A stretch of 64,000 bases of DNA from G963668345 sp965226215 (GTDB lineage Bacteria; Acidobacteriota; Terriglobia; Bryobacterales; UBA6623): positions 124,001 to 188,000 of the forward strand of contig CBDDCH010000001.1 of the NCBI GenBank assembly GCA_965226215.1. Direction: 5' to 3'. The translations under genes and the position numbers were made by a program. Below, in pieces: positions 61,153-64,000 of the stretch (its first letter is position 1; every line of letters begins with the position of its first letter). The notes below the pieces were generated by a model. That model had not been told where the DNA came from. It ran no database searches and was given only the letters and a program-made list of their open reading frames with translations.

Positions 61153-62499
61153 TCAACGGCGCCGCACGGTTTCCCAACCCATGTTCAACCCGGGCCGGAT
61201 CTTGAAGCGCTGCCCCTGCATGGAAATCATCCCTCCTCCGGGATACCTGGGGTCCGAAACTACTCTGGTGTGTCCCAGGCTTTCAAAGACCCCCGCGATT
61301 CGCCCCCCTTGTGGACGATATCCTGTTGCTGGTACCGAGTACATGCCGGTTATCGGCGCCACCTCAGTTAGCTTGGCGTTAAAGCGCGCGCGCTTCGAAT
61401 CAAACTCCAGAGCGAGGAATTCTAAGCCGACCATGAAAAGCGCTTGCGGACGGGTGTGGCGTTCCAGCACCCGGATCCGGCCGGTTACCGCTGCGCCCTT
61501 AGGCGCAATGGTCTTGCCGCCCCTCTTGACAGCTTGTTTCAGCTTTCCCCGAATCGGATCACCGACAGCTGATTCCTCGGAGTTAATCCTTGTTTCCAGT
61601 CGAATGCGCAACACGACGCCCGGCGGAATCTGGGTTTCCTCGATGACTTGCCTCTCCCGATCGTTGGGCTCGGCGATCTCGCCAAACGAAAGCTCGGATT
61701 GAGCCCCGAACTGCCGGCAATCCTTATAGCTGATTTCGCTTCGGCTCTCGACACCGGATGAGAAACACATCGCCGCGCGAGACTTTTCCGGCAGCATGAC
61801 GCTCGACCCCCCGATGGGCAGCCTCATGTAGCTCCTCTCGGTGGTCGCCTTCGTAACCTTGAGACGAAACGGAATATTGTCGGCCTCGAAAGTCAGACGA
61901 ATCAAGTCCAAACTTTCCGCATCCGCCCAGAGAGACCCGTGATGGGCCACCTTTGCTTCCTGACCTTCGTTTCGGAGCACGTACTCGCTTTTCGCCAGTG
62001 GGACCCGGTAGTCATAACGAAGCACGTTCCGTCCCTGAAGACTCTCCTCGCCGACATAGTCGAACCCGGCCTCGTCGGCGGCGAAAAGCGTCTCGAGATG
62101 AGTTGCATAATCGCCCGCGGACACAAGCCCGTATCCCACCATCGTGGCCAGAGGTGTGCTCGTGAACTCTTCCGCCCCCGGCCAGGAGTGCAATTCCTTG
62201 CCGTCGACCAGCGCAACCTCCACCCTGATCTTGTCGCTGGCGTTGGCATACATGCTGGCGTCGTAGGCGCTACCCTTATCGCCTTTCCGAGCTTGCTTTT
62301 CAGCTCGTATGCGAGACTGCTCGGTGAAATTGGTTCGTTCGATGGTTTGGAGACACGTGTAATCGGGGACTCGTTCCAGGCTTTGACGCATCTTTTGCCT
62401 GATGCGGTCAAGCTTCGGATCCCGCTTAGGCGCCGCCGGCTGGGCGCCAAGAACGAAGGGCATCAGCACGAGCAGTGCCGTGAGGTATACACGGCCCAT
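61153..62499 (-). CDS. Exported protein of unknown function, paralogue 2
   Basis: A 448-residue homologue of the protein at 59668-60981, with the same signal peptide type (LTALLVLMPFVLGAQ) and the same blocks: YTCLQTIERTNF, SWPGAEEF, YDYRVPLAKSEYVL, AHHGSLWADAESLDLIRLTF and PPGVVLRIRLET..GRIRVLERHT. The two lie head to tail with a 171-base gap, a clear tandem duplication that has since diverged. Confidence 0.78.
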   Translation of the reverse strand: MGRVYLTALLVLMPFVLGAQPAAPKRDPKLDRIRQKMRQSLERVPDYTCLQTIERTNFTEQSRIRAEKQARKGDKGSAYDASMYANASDKIRVEVALVDGKELHSWPGAEEFTSTPLATMVGYGLVSAGDYATHLETLFAADEAGFDYVGEESLQGRNVLRYDYRVPLAKSEYVLRNEGQEAKVAHHGSLWADAESLDLIRLTFEADNIPFRLKVTKATTERSYMRLPIGGSSVMLPEKSRAAMCFSSGVESRSEISYKDCRQFGAQSELSFGEIAEPNDRERQVIEETQIPPGVVLRIRLETRINSEESAVGDPIRGKLKQAVKRGGKTIAPKGAAVTGRIRVLERHTRPQALFMVGLEFLALEFDSKRARFNAKLTEVAPITGMYSVPATGYRPQGGRIAGVFESLGHTRVVSDPRYPGGGMISMQGQRFKIRPGLNMGWETVRRR

Positions 62500-63042
62500 A
62501 ACTGTTCCGTACTATCTTCGCTCGAATGGCAAGCTCACAGGGAGTTATTCTACACCTTGCCGCGCCAGTCGCTGGTGAAAATGAGGCTCCCTGCACGACG
62601 AAAGTGACCATCCACACATCGGGCCCCGGCGACCTTCACTGTCAAGTAACTTTTTCGCGAGCCAACGTTTGAAACGTTTGATATGTCTCAGCGCTCACGG
62701 GGCGGGGCAACCATTGGTTGCAGAAGTTGAAGACCGCTACCTGACCCGGAAGAGCCGGACCCAAACTGGGGGGGGCGCCGCTACGGAGCCGGAGCCGCGC
62801 CCAGCGCCCGCGAGGGCCCGGGCCCTCGCAGGCTAACCGGGTCTGTGAAAAAACCTCTTCCTTTAGGAAACCCAAAGGGATTTTGGAACTTACCGCTTGC
62901 TCACGCGGGTGGCGTAGCTCTCCTCGGCCTACCTTCAGATTCGATACTTAGAAAGAAAGAGAAGAGGTTGTACGGCCTTGGTCCCGTGTAGCACGCGGCG
63001 GACCTAGCGGGCGCTCTCCGCTTTGCACGGGAAGGTAGAGGG
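62500..63042. other. Intergenic gap without a recognised gene
   Basis: Only short ORFs with biased composition are present. A GC-rich GGGGGGCGCCGC stretch and GCCCGCGAGGGC..GCCCTCG-type palindromes occur near 62770-62835. No RNA gene was recognised. Confidence 0.4.
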
Positions 63043-63549
63043 TTATTCCGTGGAGCTTGGCTGATCGGACTTCAAGCTCAACTCCGAGACCGCGCCGTCC
63101 ACGTCGGTCACCCGAAAGATGATTTCTCGCCTCAGATCGAGCTCGTGCTTGGGGATTTCAAACCGCGCGCCTACCATTCCACGCAACGATTCACCCGAAG
63201 GTATTTTCGTACGGTCGACGACAGGTTCATGTTTAATTTGGCCTAACGCCGGGAAGTAGCGAAAAAGCTGCCGCAGGTCCGACGTCTTGAGCGTGTAGCC
63301 TTCATGAACGCTTTCGTCCTGATCGATAACGACCAGGTCGCGGTCGCCGATCATCACTAATGCCTTTGAACGGTTCGTGAACTCGAAATCGACGATGGCA
63401 ACCGCACTATTCCGGTCCATCCCAAGCGTTCGGACTTCGGTGATCGACCCCTCCACCCGGGCTGTTTTGCCACGGGCGATCCAATAGACCGCGGCCACTA
63501 GCAAGCCGGCTCCGACAAAACCAGCCAGGATGAACTGGTAAAGTTTCAT
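63043..63549 (-). CDS. Membrane-anchored hypothetical protein
   Basis: A 168-residue protein with an N-terminal membrane anchor (YQFILAGFVGAGLLVAAVYWI, residues ~4-24) and a soluble beta-rich domain (SITEVRTLG, AVAIVDFEFTNRSKALVMIGDRDLVV, HELDLRREIIFRVTD). I do not know the family; it resembles small periplasmic FxLYD-like domains. ATG 63549 is 30 bases from the end of the second ISL3 copy, so its native promoter may have been displaced. Confidence 0.65.
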   Translation of the reverse strand: MKLYQFILAGFVGAGLLVAAVYWIARGKTARVEGSITEVRTLGMDRNSAVAIVDFEFTNRSKALVMIGDRDLVVIDQDESVHEGYTLKTSDLRQLFRYFPALGQIKHEPVVDRTKIPSGESLRGMVGARFEIPKHELDLRREIIFRVTDVDGAVSELSLKSDQPSSTE

Positions 63550-63578
63550 ACAGATTTCCGAGCTGAAGATGAGCCAGA

Positions 63579-64000
63579 GGCTCTTCCGGGTTTTAAGTGG
63601 GCGAAGGAGCCAGATCGAGTTTCCCACAGTGGAAGTAGATGGCGTTGATGAAGTTCTGTTGATTGCGGAAACCGCGCGCCGTGGCCTTGACCCATTGAAT
63701 CCTTGAGTTCAACCCCTCGCTGACCGCGTTCGTAATGCGGTGTTTCAGATACGTGAGTATGTTTTCGAGGCGAGCCGTCAACATTCGCGCTACGGTGACC
63801 ATCGGCGTCAGCCGGCTGCGACTCGCCCAGCCGCGCCATTGCTCGAAGAAAGCTCGCGCCGCCGATTCGCGACGATAGTCGAACAGCCGCATCGCCGTTT
63901 CCTTCAACGCCCACGCCCGCGCCGTCTTCAAGTCGCTTTCGCGCAGCGCGCGGAACTCGCGCCAGGCGTCCTCGGAAAAGTTCGCCGGATGCCGCAGCCA
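63579..64000 (-). mobile_element. ISL3-family insertion sequence, copy 2 (partial, runs off the right edge)
   Basis: The terminal repeat GGCTCTTCCGGGTTTTAAGT begins at 63579 and equals the right end of copy 1. The sequence to the edge is nearly identical to copy 1, in the opposite orientation; one difference is seen near the edge (Glu for Gly). The left flank is GAGCCAGA; the matching duplication would lie outside the window. Confidence 0.93.
63593..64000 (-). CDS. ISL3-family transposase, C-terminal part
   Basis: The C-terminal ~135 residues of the transposase described for 39207-40439, including the catalytic Glu in NAVSEGLNSRIQW. The N-terminus lies beyond the right edge. It is open throughout, so this copy may be intact. 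Confidence 0.92.
   Translation of the reverse strand, partial: WLRHPANFSEDAWREFRALRESDLKTARAWALKETAMRLFDYRRESAARAFFEQWRGWASRSRLTPMVTVARMLTARLENILTYLKHRITNAVSEGLNSRIQWVKATARGFRNQQNFINAIYFHCGKLDLAPSPT

Overview
The window looks like chromosomal DNA of a GC-rich Gram-negative bacterium, most likely an acidobacterium of the Solibacter/Bryobacter type. This is an inference from alternative complex III, Mla and BamD outer-membrane genes, ADP-heptose-type genes, a tandem pair of secreted proteins of unknown function, and many copies of short GC-rich palindromic intergenic repeats. No rRNA, tRNA or CRISPR array was recognised.

Left part (1-25 kb): energy and one-carbon metabolism. On the minus strand are the start of an alternative complex III operon (actA, actB running off the left edge) and an NAD-linked formate dehydrogenase operon. 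The formate dehydrogenase catalytic gene carries an in-frame UGA read as selenocysteine, followed by a bacterial SECIS-type hairpin, and its N-terminal iron-sulfur part is encoded by a separate gene at the end of the operon. A MazEF-type module lies between these two operons. Divergent from a GntR/FadR regulator, with a perfect palindromic operator placed over the -35 box, runs a corrinoid methyl-transfer cluster: an unknown two-repeat protein, a URO-D family methyltransferase, a corrinoid protein, a small Cys-rich protein, a reductive activator, a fused MetF-MetV methylene-H4folate reductase, a methyl-H4folate:corrinoid methyltransferase and a small Virulence_fact-type protein. A 2-oxoacid dehydrogenase (E1 alpha, E1 beta, E2) and formate-H4folate ligase follow. 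Together these would move a methyl group from an unidentified donor (methoxylated compounds are one candidate) onto H4folate, oxidise it to formate and CO2, and pass electrons to NAD and the respiratory chain. FolD is not in the window.

Middle part (25-38 kb): housekeeping. An Mla-type lipid transport operon with STAS and RsbW-like partners, then rsmB, rpe, bamD, yajQ, a hydrolase, a queuosine-precursor transporter and an RRM protein. Next come a second selenoprotein (a BCP-type peroxiredoxin with UGA in place of the peroxidatic Cys codon), dnaJ and grpE.

Mobile region (38.6-42.4 kb): a 3.76-kb IS1595-family element with 25-bp inverted ends and a perfect 8-bp target duplication. It carries a trypsin-like protease gene and a small gene as cargo. 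The protease gene is itself interrupted by a 1.3-kb ISL3-family element, also with a perfect 8-bp duplication. A second, nearly identical ISL3 copy in the opposite orientation runs off the right edge.

Right part (43-64 kb): iscS, a methyltransferase plus FAD oxidoreductase pair, a four-gene ADP-heptose-type sugar cluster, a large FAD-linked oxidase, a degraded trypsin-like gene, a HAD phosphatase, an NRAMP-like transporter, a secreted Gfo/Idh/MocA oxidoreductase and two tandem paralogues of unknown function. Several repeat families are scattered through the intergenic gaps.
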